In this document: positions 47,165-58,825 of the stretch, in pieces
Position numbering within the stretch: position 1 is the first letter of the stretch
Layout: each line of letters begins with the position of its first letter
Source of the DNA: Alligator mississippiensis
Lineage: Eukaryota > Chordata > Crocodylia > Alligatoridae
Assembly (NCBI RefSeq): GCF_030867095.1
Contig: NC_081824.1
Coordinates: 253,643,956 to 253,707,955, forward strand
Length of the DNA stretch: 64,000 nt
Reading direction: 5' to 3'
Program-made: the position numbers and the translations under genes
Notes under the pieces: model-generated
The model's database searches: none
What the model was told of the DNA's origin: nothing
Seen by the model: the letters and a program-made list of their open reading frames with translations, nothing else

Positions 47165-47262
47165 ACAGTACGCCATGGTTTTCCTTATCTGCCCACTGCC
47201 TTAGCATTTGACCCAGTTCAGAAAATTCTGGCTATTGGGACAAGGACAGGAGCCATACGAAT
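47165..47262 (+). CDS. STXBP5L: STXBP5L second coding exon
   Basis: Continues tomosyn-2 from exon 1 with TVRHGFPYLPTALAFDPVQK, then ILAIGTRTGAIR: the start of the first N-terminal WD40 propeller blade. The exon is bounded by a pyrimidine-rich acceptor ending TTTCAG (47164) and donor GTATCC (47263). It is 98 bp, phase 0 in and phase 2 out, leaving AT as the first two bases of a split Ile codon, as expected before the conserved FGRPG segment. That next segment was not seen in the window, so intron 2 probably exceeds 16.7 kb. Reading through the donor adds about 22 residues (MYPFIFKKFF...) before a stop and loses all homology, so the donor is needed. The family identity is secure. Confidence in the exact 3' edge is slightly lower because GTATCC is a weak donor. 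Confidence 0.94.
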
Positions 47263-47342
47263 GTATCCTTTCATATTCAAAAAGTTTTTTACAGTTTCTC
47301 ACACTTATGCTGCAGTGACATACATCAACTGAGGTAAGATGG

Positions 47343-48348
47343 TATTTTAAAATATTACATTCTGATATGTTTGATTTTTACTATTTGGATGGGAAGTATC
47401 TGAAGAAGTTGTGAATTTTTTATTATGGCATTAATACTGGCATGGCATTTCAGGTATGAATTTTTGACTTATGAGCAACCCTGGCTCATATAAAGGTAAA
47501 TTATTTTTTCTGATCTGTATGTGAAGGTAGAGGGAATAAAAAACAAATGAATTAACTTCCAAATAAAAGTGCTTATGGAGGGAATTCTTTGGATATTTTC
47601 ATTCTTTATGAATCTCTTTTAGAATGAGCATCAGATTTTCCTTTAAATCTTGCTCATTATACTTTAATAGGCCTAAGTCTTCAATTAACATTCTTGACTC
47701 TAGACCCTTTGGGACTCATTTTCACAGGAGAGTAGAACAGCCAGAGAACAATAATCAAAAAACAAGCAACAAACAAATGAAGAAAACATTAAGAAAGAGA
47801 GAAAGAAGGAGAAAACTGGAGATTTGTTTTTACTATAACTTTGAGCCTGAAAAGTGGTCAGATATCAAGTTGATGAGTGTGGGTATGAATGCTATATTAG
47901 CAGTAGATGGGAAAAATTAGTCAACATATTGACACAGCCTAAATTAAGCATAAACTAAATGATAACTAATGTTTTGAAATTTGAGAATCTAAGACGTACC
48001 TTTCAAAATGCTCAAGATATTCTTATTTATAAGTTTCAGAATTTTTCAGGGCTCAGATATATCCCCAGTTTTTTGGTTTATACATCAGCTGTAACTAGTA
48101 GTTTACAATAATAAAAGTAAGAACAACAGTACCCTGACCTTTAAACATTAACATATTAGTTTAACTCAAATCCAAGAGGATTGCATTTTTATTTTATTTT
48201 ATTTTATTTTTTAACCTCTTCTAACACCTTGAGCCCATTATATGCTCAAATAAATCTGAGGTTTAAAATAAAAAGGCCAGACTTTACACAGTAGCTGTCT
48301 AATCTGTACGGGTTCTTTTGTTGCCCCCACTTCAATAGGATTTATTAT
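47343..48348. other. Start of intron 2, nothing recognised
   Basis: AT-rich; only a (TTTTA)n run (48186-48212) stands out. Confidence 0.4.
48186..48212. repeat. (TTTTA)n simple repeat
   Basis: About five TTTTA units in a T-rich stretch. Confidence 0.85.
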
Positions 48349-48465
48349 GGGAGACTTTACACGTGCTTCCGGGTTGGAGGGGGTGGCTCTAATTAAAGCG
48401 CCTGCACCGTCACGTGTATTCAGTGTCCCATGCTTCAGAATGGTGGTGACTAAAGCTTGTTTTCC
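48349..48465. mobile_element. Half-copy of the 3.0-3.3 kb inverted element
   Basis: GAGACTTTACACGTGCTTCC, then TCTAATTAAAGCGCCTGCAC, GTGTATTCAGTGTCCCA and CTTCAGAATGGTGGTG follow the same order as the complement of 3178-3306. Confidence 0.65.
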
Positions 48466-48639
48466 TAAATGGTAAGAGGGAAACTAAGTGAAACCCCTTC
48501 ACTTGAATAATCAGCCAGTGCTTTATGTAATATGTCTATTAGTAGACATATTGGGTTGCAAGCCATCTATTTTTTTCTGGTTATTAACAGGGCAGTTTTG
48601 TCACTCATGCACCCAGGGGAATTCTATTTCCAGATACTG

Positions 48640-49510
48640 ATGGATATCTAGGCAGTTGTGTGGACATGCAAGGCAGGGCACAAGGAGAAGGGAGGGCAAC
48701 CAAGGCTTTCCATCTTCTCCCCGAAGTAGCTGAGCATGAAGGGTACTCACATGTCAAGCCACAGAAGACCTGGGTTCTAGGCCCCTCTCATGCAGGAGAG
48801 TGTTTGCACCTGGGTCTCTTTCACTTCCACACTCAGCTCTCTTGTCACTAGGTCATCCCTTTTTTCTCGGGGACTTCTTGTGAAGTTGGCTCTCTGGGCA
48901 GCCACCGGAGCGGGCTACATGGGAGATAACTGGGGCCAGGTGGAAGGGAGCAAGCCAGGGGCATGTAGCTCAGTAAGATGGTTGCTAGCCTAGAAGGGAG
49001 AAAGATTCTGGCTTGGACCTTTTCTCCCAGTTGCTCCCTTCCACCCAGGGCTGCTTTTCCCCTTTTTCCCCATGATTATAATAATGGCTCAGCTTCCAAA
49101 GGAGTGCCACAGACAAAACTAAAAAATGGCTGATCTGTGGTGCGGTGGTTAGTGTTGTGCTAAAAAGTGAGAAAGGCCTAAAACTCAGGACTTTTGGCTT
49201 CCCAGGTGAGTGCTGTAGCCAGAAGAGGGACCTACATACTCCTTTTATGTTTCTCACTCTAAGTCTGATAGCCATGGCTTTTGGTTGATTCCGGTGTCAG
49301 GCAGTTGAGGCTGGTGTGTGTCCACAAAGGGCAGATGTTGGCTGCTACTGTGCATGCTCAGGCTGAGTGACTTTGTAGTCATGCATAGTTGTCCACACAT
49401 GCAGCGCTACATGTCCAGGGATAGAATTTCCTTGGGAGAATAAGTGCCAAAGCTGGCCTGCAGATATCTAAAAATGGCCACTTATATGACCAGGAAAGAA
49501 GAGAATGTCA
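48640..49510 (+). repeat. Composite repeat with tRNA-like units, copy 2
   Basis: Colinear with 39760-40830. tRNA-like units include ATGTAGCTCAGTAAGATGG (48964) and TCTGTGGTGCGGTGGTTAG (49134), and GACCTGGGTTCTAGGCCCC (48768) has B-box character. The shared tail runs from AGTCTGATAGCCATG (49261) to ATGACCAGGAAAGAAGAGAA (49484). Confidence 0.6.
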
Positions 49511-49559
49511 GTCTTTGATTCCTCGCATCTTACGCTGAATACATGATATTCCTTGCATC

Positions 49560-50360
49560 TTATGCTGAATACATGTTGTTGGCTACAAATGTCCAACTCG
49601 GGATCCTTAAAATTCTAGTTTATTAGGCAAATTGAAACACTGTAATCATAAACCTTGGGGCTGGTCCCCACACACACACACACATGCACACATACACACA
49701 CACAGTAGCAGGCCACAGAGTCAGGTATACCTATCCTACAAGCTCTGGAGTCTGTCGTTGAGGCTTCTTTCAGCGTGGTGTTATCTTCCAGAAGGGGGTC
49801 ACCGGCTAGTCCTTCTGGCTGGACAGGTCTGGTCGAGTTGGAGATCAAGAGGGCACCCTTGAGGGTGACTTTTCACTGCCTTTTATCTGTCCCTGGCAGA
49901 CTTTGGTGACTCCCCAGTTTTCTGGTTTGCCCAATCCAGGGGTCATTGACCCTCGTGGGACTTCCCCCCCCCCTCGGTGGCTACTGGACAGCATCTGTCA
50001 GCCCCAGGGGTCGTCTGCATGTACGTGCAGGTTTGGGAGTCCGTTGATGAATTTAGAATAGGGCTCTGGGAGCGGTTGATCTGGAGATACTCAGCCCAAA
50101 AGTTGGTCTCTGGTGTTGATTAAGTCAGGCCAGGGCTTCTAGCCCTTGATCAATGAGGTTTAGAGATTTCCCGGTTGTTACATTGTCTTCTATTGAGTTC
50201 AGCTTCCAGGTGATAATTGCTGCCTGCTTCCATATTACACATTCAATCATGTTATACATTCAATCACTGATTCACTCACTCTTTCACAGGCCAGCCTGAT
50301 ACAAGGAAGGGCAGTTTGATTCCTGCCCTTGTTAACAATGTTACAATGTATAACTTACTA
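49560..50360 (-). mobile_element. LTR-like block (tentative)
   Basis: The complement strand has GCCTAATAAACTAG, a polyadenylation-signal-like motif, near 49614-49627, preceded by moderately GC-rich text. The far end holds a CATTCAATCA/GATTCACTCACTC repetitive stretch. Size and composition would fit a solo LTR, but no TG...CA ends or TSDs were established. Confidence 0.25.
49669..49704. repeat. (CA)n microsatellite, interrupted
   Basis: CA repeat with TG and TA interruptions. Confidence 0.9.
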
Positions 50361-51703
50361 AAACACATTTAGTTGAAAGGTGAGGAGTATAAAATATAAG
50401 CTACAAATGCCATGGCACACAAATAGATAAAAATACCAAAATACAAGGGGAGACACAAAATGCACACACACAAATTTTAAAACACAATTCCTTATCTTAA
50501 AGCGAAAGAAAAAGGAAGGAAGAAAGGTAGAAAAAGAGAAACATATCCAAAGAAGGGAGAGCAAATGCAGGCAAGAGGAAAAGGGGGCTTTCTGCTACAA
50601 TGTTATTACGCTGACTACATGATTATCCACGTCTTGCACAAGGGCAAAAAGCCAGTTACACAACAAACTCTGGGTTGGTTATTGTTCTCTTAGTCGCATA
50701 TTATTTCCCTGAATGAAGTAGATGGACTATATCCCATTCACCATATACATTTCTGGCATGGAAAATTCCCTCCAGGCTGGCATCTTTGACAGCCTACAAC
50801 TCAGATGATCTTATTATATTTTTCTGTGGGGAATACCTATGTATGGGAAGGCATTAGAGCTTCAGCTGCGAAAATGTCTTTCATATTCCCACAGAGGGGA
50901 GGGTTTAGGGATTTTATAGATGATGCAAGAGTTGTAGGAAAGGGACCCTCCAGTTCCACCAAAGGCTGACTGTGAGATGAATGTAGGCGCAGAACCAGAG
51001 TTAATGCTTTTTCAAGGAGCATTAAGTTAAGTGTGGATATGCTTTGTCACAGGTATGGAAATCTTTGTGAAGATCAGCTGTTCTCCTAACCGTGCATAAA
51101 GCTACAGATCACTTGTGAAGTCACTTCTGAGAGGGTCAGAGGAAGGAGGGGAGAGGCAGTGCTTTTGAGGAGGCCCTTCCTTCCAGACCTCCCTAGGTAA
51201 ATCAAATCCGCCAGCTCAGAGACCCCTCCATTCACAAAAAAACTTAAATGACAGTTCCAATATCTCAATCAGTCAAAAGCATCACCTAGGTTTCTCTTTC
51301 TATATTAACTAGAGACACAGATTAATTAACCATTGCTCATTTAGTATGTGTGCATAGCATGCCCTCACATTTAATAGTTGACCTAAGAAATAAAAGCAAA
51401 TGTATAAAATTAATGTTTTTTTTTAATTTACAAGTTGACTGGAACATCTGAATTGTTTGAAAAGAACGGCCACTTTGTTTGCTCATAATTTACATGTGAT
51501 TAGCCATGTAAGCAAAACTTATTGAAAACATTTGTATCTGGGCTAAAGCCTGTTATCCTAATGTCAACATTTTTACACCTGACTTATTGCTACCCTTCTT
51601 AAAAATGAAACTGTAACAGAAAAACATTAAGTACATGACAAAACTGAGCATGTTTTAAGGACTCTCTACATTAGACAATATCTTGCAAAAATAGCTTGTA
51701 GTG
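50361..51703. other. Intron 2 segment, nothing recognised
   Basis: No supported feature. Confidence 0.4.
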
Positions 51704-52637
51704 CATGGGTGGGGAAAATCTGGCCTGAGGGCTGAATCTAGCCCACCAAATGATGCTATCTGGCCTGCAGCTGCTCCTCTGAAAGAGAATTGTATCTGGC
51801 CCACGGCTGCCCTAGCTTTTGCCTCCTCTCACCCTTCTCCCTTCCCTGTGCTGTGGCCAGCTGCAGTAGCAGGTCCAGTGGCCAGGTGGCCACTCCCTGG
51901 CCTGGCCTACCTGCCCCTCTCCTCAGCCCCTAGTGCACACTCCAAGGCAGGGGACACTGAGCTCCTGGCCAGGCTTCTTTCCAGTGAGGCTGTCTACACA
52001 GTTCCAACCCTGCGGCCAGTTGCCGACCAGACAGACCAGCCCACAGTGAGAATCAAAGCTCAGGTAAGGTTCTCCCCACTGGCAGAGGAGGGAATGCAGG
52101 GGGAAGAGGGCTAGCAGCTACAGGCCGTCAGGGCTCTGTCAGGTTGGGCTGGGGCCTATTAGGGATGCAGGTGCTGCTAATGTGGGGCTACACTGTGTTC
52201 CTGCATGCCGCTTCATGTGGGTGCAGCTGGAATGGCTGACATGGCTCCTGCCTGACTCTGGCATGGGTTCTGCCCAACCCTAAGTCTCCAACATGCGGCT
52301 GGGTCAGGCAGGAGCTGTGCCAGCCGCTCCAGCTGCACCCATGTGGCCTGAAGCAGTGCCCGGGAATACAGTATGGCACTGGCCTGCCCAGGCCTGGATA
52401 ACCTGTGGCTTCTGGCTTTCTTCTTCTGCTTCCCCTCCTCTGCCCCGAGTCCCTAGCATGCAGGTGGGCTGGGCCAGTGCTGTGCTGTGTTCCTGTGTGC
52501 CACTTAAGGCCACAGGGGCACAACTGGTGCAGCTCCTCTCTGACTCAGCCACATGCCAGGGACTTGGGGCAGGGATGGGGTGCAGGGAGAGCTGTGGGGA
52601 GCTTCTGTGTATGTGTGTATCTGCATGTGCTTATGTG

Positions 52638-52668
<31 letters not shown>

Positions 52669-52841
52669 CTGCGTGTGTCTGTGCATGCATGTCTCTGTGC
52701 CTGTGTGTGTGTCTGTTTGCAACTTTCTGCGCATACCTGCATGTGTCTGCACGCACGTGTATATGTGCATGCATACAGCCCTCAACAACTCAACAAAACT
52801 TGTTAAGCAGACCCTCCAGCCCAAATAATTGCCCATCCCTG
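51704..52841 (+). mobile_element. hAT-like non-autonomous element, copy D
   Basis: Begins CATGGGTGGGGAAAATCTGG and ends with TAATTGCCCATCCCTG; both match copy C with one or two changes. The subterminal CCCTCAACAACTCAACAAAA block is shared. The flanks TTGTAGTG and TTGAGTGG look like an 8-bp TSD with one indel. A (TG)n microsatellite lies within its right half. Confidence 0.75.
52600..52710. repeat. (TG)n-rich microsatellite
   Basis: A pure (TG) core at about 52638-52668 is flanked by imperfect TGTGTCTGCG/TGTCTGTGCA variants. It causes Cys/Val-rich chance ORFs. Confidence 0.9.
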
Positions 52842-54222
52842 TTGAGTGGATCATCAAAGAGTGTTCTGAGCCTGGTTAGTGCTAGAAAATGGAAAGGAGG
52901 AATTAACTCTTTAAACACAGGTGCTGGTGTTTTTTGATCCATCATCTTGATGAGACAGGACTATAATTGGACCATCACGAGGGAAATCCATTAAATCCAT
53001 CAGTCTTTGGCTAGACTGAATGATTCATTATTTCCATTTTGGTAGTATGTAAAGGGCTCAGTTTGGATAAGACCTTGTTGTGCTACCCAAGATAAATACA
53101 TAAGGCAGCAGCATTCTGGTCAAACTTTTGTAGTGCCAATTTGCCTGTGACTTACAGACCACGTGGTAATATAGTTGTTTTTCCTTCTGGTGAAGAACTG
53201 TTGTGTAATTCTAATATTTTGATGGCAGATGCAAAAACCCTGCTAGAAAATAAAACAAGATTCTGCTGTATGTGATTTTTCTATGATATTAGGGATATAA
53301 TAGGACTTGGACTTGGTACAATTTTTCTGTGCATTTTCCATGGATAACATTGGAATGAAATGCAAAGCAAGAGCATGGAAGAATGAGATTTTTCTTATGA
53401 GATTATTTTCCTTGGTGAAATCAAAGTTCTTTTTTATATAGTAGGCCATATATAATATTCTGCTGTTGGTACTTACATATTCAGGGTGCTCGAACTATAG
53501 GTTTTTCTAATCAGCAATGCCCACTGTGGAAGGGTGTGAGCCCTTCCAATATTCCTGCTTCTGAATGATGGTATTAAGGGTAGAGCTGTTCCAAACACAC
53601 ACCAGTTTCTTTCTACTGCCTATGACATCAGTTGGAGAATATGCTGTCCTTGAACTTTCACATTTGTTTTTTAAGAGTATGAATGATTGTACTCTGTTAA
53701 CAGTATTAAGCCTTTTCATAATACTACCCAACCTGGGATCTTTCATTTATTATATTTTTATTCATCTCCCTTCCAATTCATAGTGGGATGAGCCAATCAG
53801 AATGTCTGACCACAGGTCTCTGGGCTTTTAACACTGCCTGCATTGCATAGCAATCATGCTTCTAAATGACAGCCAGAGAAGGTGTTTGTTCTATCTCAGA
53901 GAGAGTTGAGCCTTTGAACACTGCAGTATTTGCCAGGTCCTCCTTGGAAAAGAACTGCATCTAGAGAATCACTCCTTCAGACCTTCCTCTTAGAACAGTC
54001 CATGTGCCCGGAATCTGAGCCTTGTTTCCTCAGTCCAAAAAAAACTAAAAGAAATCAAAGCTCCTTGAAAAGCAGCCGTTTCATCTTCCCCCAGGTAACC
54101 TTCCTGACGGAAAAGTCTCACAAAGAGCACAGAGCTTGTAAAGACAGAAGGCAAAGACTGTCTTCTGCCAGTCCATATGATTGGCTTTACAAGACTCCTA
54201 AGACTTGAATCTGATGTAACCC
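52842..54222. other. Intron 2 segment, nothing recognised
   Basis: No supported feature. Confidence 0.4.
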
Positions 54223-54339
54223 TGAATTAAAGATGACCTCCCCTGTAATTAGATTCTATACATGGAAAACTTATAAATTTGTTACAATTTTCCATGTATA
54301 GAATCTAATTACTGGGGGGGAGGATTATCTTTAATTCAT
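54223..54339. repeat. Near-perfect hairpin, arms about 47-52 bp
   Basis: TAATTAGATTCTATACATGG with AAAA (54246-54269) is exactly complementary to TTTTCCATGTATAGAATCTA with ATTA (54288-54311). The arms extend outward through a C/G run to TGAATTAAAGAT against ATCTTTAATTCAT with small gaps. The loop is about 18 bases. Confidence 0.9.
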
Positions 54340-54376
54340 TCCCCCACCATTGTAGCAGGAAAGATGGTGAGGGACA

Positions 54377-54396
54377 GGGGGGGGGGGGGGGGGGGG
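54377..54396. repeat. Poly-G run (20 G)
   Basis: Uninterrupted 20 guanines shortly after the hairpin. Confidence 0.9.
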
Positions 54397-55289
54397 AAGC
54401 CAAGGAGCTTGCCCCCTGCTTGGGTCTGCAGCCTCTGCTCCCCCAGTTTCTGCATCTCCCTTCCTCTTCCCCCAGCCTACATGGGTCCTCCTGACTCATT
54501 TGTGCCCTTCAGGGCACCTGTAGCCTTAAGGGCTGTTCATGGTCTCCAACATCCTCTACAGTCATGCCCATGTCTTGCAGGTGATACTGTACCATCACTC
54601 ACTTGTCAGGAACTCGGCCTTCTCGGTTTCCATCCCTCTTCTTTAGCTGGGCCTTCTAACCTGGGCTCATTGTGCTGGATATGGCTTCTGGGCTCTAGCT
54701 CTTGTCTCAGTACCTTGGTTCTGTTTCTTCCCTGCTTTGGGCAATGAATCCACTTTGGCTCTGTCTGGGCTCCTGTCCCATCTCCATCCTGCTCTAGGCA
54801 CTGAGCTCTGAGTCTACTTTGGCTCTATCTAGAGTAGGGATGTAAATATCATTTAAAATTTATCTGCTTAACCACCTCTAATTATAATCAGTTAAACGGT
54901 TAACTGATAACACAGCAGCTTAGACAACTGCTGCTGGGAGCTGTTCCTGGAGCCCTTTGAGGGGTGGAGGAGGCAGTAGCGAGCCCAGCCAGACAACACA
55001 GCCCACCTGAAGTTCTGTTCTGGGAGGGAGGGAACACCTGTGAACCAGCAGCTAATTGCTTAATTTATGAGTTATTAGGCCACCTGCTGTTTTTCTCTTT
55101 AACTTCATAGGCTGTGGGTACTAGCTCCCCCCCTACCATCTTTCAATTCCTGTTGGACCACTGCATGGCTTCCCTTACCCCTTTTCCTGCCAGACTGTGC
55201 CCTGCCCCATTCTAAACAATAACTAGTAAGCTAATGGGTTATCACTGGGCTTATTGGTTGAACAATTAATCATTTAACCTTTCACATCC
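54397..55289. other. Intron 2 segment, little recognised
   Basis: Moderately GC-rich. TTTGGCTCTGTCTGGGCTCC and TTTGGCTCTATCTAGAGTAG (54753 and 54819) form a short direct repeat with a period of about 65 bp. Confidence 0.4.
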
Positions 55290-56180
55290 CGAGTCTGCCC
55301 CCTTCCCCTGGCTCCTACTTGGTTTCAGCCCATGGTAGGCTACCATCTCTCTCTCTAGGTTGTAGCCTGTCTTTGGGTTCAAGGCTAGTCCATGTCTTGG
55401 GCCCCCTCAGCCCTTGCTGGGCTCAAGGCACTTCCATGCCCTCAGGCACTATTGGGACTTCTGCCAACCCCTGATAGTCTGGAACCCAAACCACCCACCA
55501 ATTAAACTGTAACAAAGGAAGAAGTATACTGGCTATAACAAACTTAACCTGCTCTAGTTGCAAACAGCAACAGTAGTTTGCTACCTTGCAGCAAGGTTTT
55601 CCTTTACCCTGGGTTGGGTAATCAGTGTCTTACAGGCAGTCCCCAGAGCAGCTCAGAAGTGAGCCAGGCATCCTCCTACAGCCTTCCAGACCAAGAGCTG
55701 TTCCTTCACTCTGCAGTTTGCTGGACCAGACTGCCTGACTTGGCTCAGGCCCTTAGCTTACAGGCTGCCTAAGCCCTGCCATTCCTGGTCAGGTGGCATT
55801 CTAGTCCCACAAGGGTTTTTCACAAGGGCCTGCAGATTTGTTGCCAGGCAGTTTATAACTGTTGCTCTGGCAACCCTTTGCTGCCCAAACTGGTCTCTGC
55901 CCTATTGCCTGGCAGCTAGTTCTGCAATAGGCAGTCATAGCCTCTTGCCCCAGGCTGCCTATTCCCCTGTAACCAACTCATCCTAGGTAGAGTTCTCCTG
56001 ACTGCAGTACAGGTGTGTCCTTTTATCTCTTGCTTGTCAGCTCCATGCCTAGGCAACAGTGTTTCTTTGCTGCCTCCCCACCTGGTAGCTAGTCTGAATT
56101 GAACTGCCTGAGCTCTATCAGCTTCAGTTTCTCTCCTTAAAGTAACAGGGAGCCCTATACTCTCTCTGTTGCACCTTCTT
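55290..56180. repeat. GC-rich repeat-like block, unclassified
   Basis: Composition and layout like 43480-44720: C-rich text, an A-rich patch (AATTAAACTGTAACAAAGG at 55501), then CAGCAA/TTGCTACC and an end near AAAGTAACAGGGAGCCC. Perhaps an antisense LTR-type element. Confidence 0.4.
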
Positions 56181-56429
56181 GTGAAACAATGGCCTATGTG
56201 CTGGGTGCTGTCTTCAACTTGACAGACTATGGTTCCATGAAAACCCTTTTTATACAGTGAGTAAGTAGCTTATGTTAAGATCAATGTAAATAATGCAAAA
56301 TATTATTGTAGTATATAAAATATTCTCTTTCAAAATGGCATATTGGGAGAGCTGTTTAAGTGGATTGTGTCCCAGTTTTTATTTTGGAGTTTATCCCACT
56401 TTTCATGGGATACTCAAACATTTATTGAG

Positions 56430-56720
56430 GGGAAGGAGAGACAGAGAAGACAGAATGATTCTATGGCTTTGTACTGTTATCTAGAAGAGAGAAGATCTGA
56501 GTTCTAGACTATGCGCCAATGCAGTTTAAGTAATTCATATGCAGCAGAAAAGCTTCAACAGGAATACTGAGAGATCCACAGTTCCTTAGTGTAAACTCAG
56601 CAGTTGGGGCACATGGGTTCAAGTCCCTTCAGATAGAGAGTTGAGAGAGCAGAGCCTGACTCTCCCATATCCTGCATGAATGCTCTTATCACTGGATTTT
56701 TGGATAAATTGAGGGATAGT
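56430..56720 (+). repeat. tRNA-like unit(s), composite family copy 4 (probable)
   Basis: GGGGCACATGGGTTCAAGTCCC at 56596-56617 includes a strong B-box-like core (GGGTTCAAGTCCC). TGAATGCTCTTATCACTGG (56678), as complement CCAGTGATAAGAGCATTCA, resembles an A box. Too decayed for a tRNA. Confidence 0.4.
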
Positions 56721-57208
56721 ATTGCCACCTTTATTTTGTCCAAGATACAGTTGGGTAGGAATTCTTACACCAAGCTTGGTGGAAAGCTTAGATTCTATAG
56801 AGCTAGCAAAAACAAGCAACTGTCCTTTCCTCCTCTTGCCTTCCCTGATAAAAACACCTGCTTGGCTTTACTCAGCCCTATATATCTCCCAATCTTAGGG
56901 CTGAGTGTGTGTGTGTATGTATATATATATGTATATGTAATATAGGAAAAGGAAAGTGAGCAGGAGGGCATGGACCAGAAGCTGGGCATAGGCAGCATTT
57001 TCTTAGCTCCTGAGTTATGACCAGATTGGACTTCAAAGAGTTGGACTGAATAAGGCCCTGAGGCAAGAATTTTATGAATATGAGACTACTGCTTCCCAGC
57101 GGCCTTCATTAAGGGATACATTCATTTGTTTTGGACTTTGTTTAGCTTGGTCTGTTTACAGGCATTAATTCTTTTAATTAATTCTAATTAATTCCTTATT
57201 TGCTAAAT
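56721..57208. other. Intron 2 segment, a GT/TA microsatellite only
   Basis: GTGTGTGTGTATGTATATAT at 56907-56926 continues to about 56940; nothing else recognised. Confidence 0.5.
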
Positions 57209-57600
57209 CAGGAGTGTCAAAAATAACACCTGTGAGCTGGATACAGCCCACAGAGCTAGGTCCTCTGGCTTGTGGGGCTGGAAATTTTGGGGGTGGGGTG
57301 AGTGGTTACAAGTTTCCAATACTGTGGGCTGGATCCAGAACAGAGAGCTGTGTCATCTGACCTATTGAAACAAAGCTTGTAGTTCAATAATCTAATAATA
57401 AAAAAGAAGTATTTTGTTTCAAAAGAACAGTACTTTATAATGCAGGATTCCTTTATTCTGTAGGGTATGAGTTTTGAAGTATGTGGTCCACCAGCCAGAT
57501 GTGGTCCATGGAGCCATGTCATCCAGCCCACATGACTGTCATCCATTTGCCCCCACCCCCAAATTTATGACTGATAATGGGATTTGTCCAATTAGAATGG
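57209..57600. mobile_element. hAT-like element with inverted interior
   Basis: Starts CAGGAGTGTCAAAAATAACA; GAGCTGGATACAGCCCACAG is typical hAT-derived text. AATTTTGGGGGTGGGG (57283) is complementary to CCCCCACCCCCAAATTT (57550), giving internal inverted arms. The right terminus is not resolved. Confidence 0.5.
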
Positions 57601-58825
57601 CCCTTGGTTCTATTTTCTTCACAGATTTTGAAACAAATTTTGCCACTCTATTGTGCATCCATTTTTAGCCAAAGCTGTAATATTTTTTTAAAAAGCAAGC
57701 TTGTTTTTGAGCCTGGATCCTATGTAGCTTCAGCCAAACTGTTCCACTGCCCCTCTTATTTCTGCTGTAAAAATGTATGAGGATCTGTATGCTGAAACAC
57801 AGTTCACTAAAATATTAAGTCTATGCATTAAGTCTGCACAAAAATGCTCCTTTTAAATTGCATTCAATTAGTTATAGAATATCTGGGAAGCAGTCAGTTT
57901 TAGGTTTTAGAAGCAAAGTCAGGATCACAGATTTCTCCCCTTTGCTACCCACTTCCGACTATTTTTTGGCTTTTGTTCTGGTAGATTCATAATCACAGAT
58001 TCCAGCCAAAGCTAGATCTATTTTTTGTACTTCTGTATTATAAGTTCAGTCCTACCAGAAAGCCAGAGTGAAGAGGTTGGATAGAAGAATAAATCTCATC
58101 CTTTTTATTAGTGTTCTTTGCAATAGTTTAAATGTATCCCCCAGTGCAATAATTTATACCAGTGGCTGCAAGACTTGCACCTGATGCTCATTTAGACTAA
58201 GGACCTCTTACACCACTACAGCAGTGGCTTCATAATTTAGCAACATTTCTTTAAATACACATGCAGCTACACTAAAGAGTTTCCTTTTATATTAGACATT
58301 GTAATATTTTTTTACTGCCAGTAGAAATGGAGACAGTGTGCAGTTAGTTCAGTGATATGAATCTTAATTCAAGCTTCAAGTTATGATCAAAATAGACACA
58401 GAAAACAGCATTCAACTCTGTGCATGAACATTGCTTGTGTAATTTATTCTTTTGCATATTCTGTAGGCTATGTACAAAGCAATAGCAGCTTACCAATTCT
58501 AAGCATTTTTCGACTGTAATTCACTGTGGCAAAGCTGGGTAAACCTATGTTGAACAAAATTAAGTGGAGCATGGAAAACTGCTGGTTTCCAAACATGTAG
58601 CCTAGGTTCTCAGAACCTTTCTAGATTCAAGACACCCAGCTCTTAATTTAACTTGTTTTGTGACTACAGAGAAATAATACAGCAAGTCTTCTGTTGCAAA
58701 GAAACTCAGAAACTTCACAACAGATCAGAATGTTTTTAACACTGCAGATTCCTATTTGAAATATGTGGGTTCATCTTGTGAAATGCTTATAGCTGTTTGC
58801 ACAACAACAGTACTAATATTATGCG
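57601..58825. other. Intron 2 segment, nothing recognised
   Basis: No supported feature. Confidence 0.4.

Noticed and set aside
47624..47920. 98-codon ORF downstream of exon 2 as a further exon
   Set aside because: No tomosyn similarity; Lys/Arg-rich from an A-rich stretch.
52293..52937. 214-codon ORF with Cys/Val-rich segment
   Set aside because: The Cys/Val run is a translated (TG)n microsatellite inside hAT copy D.
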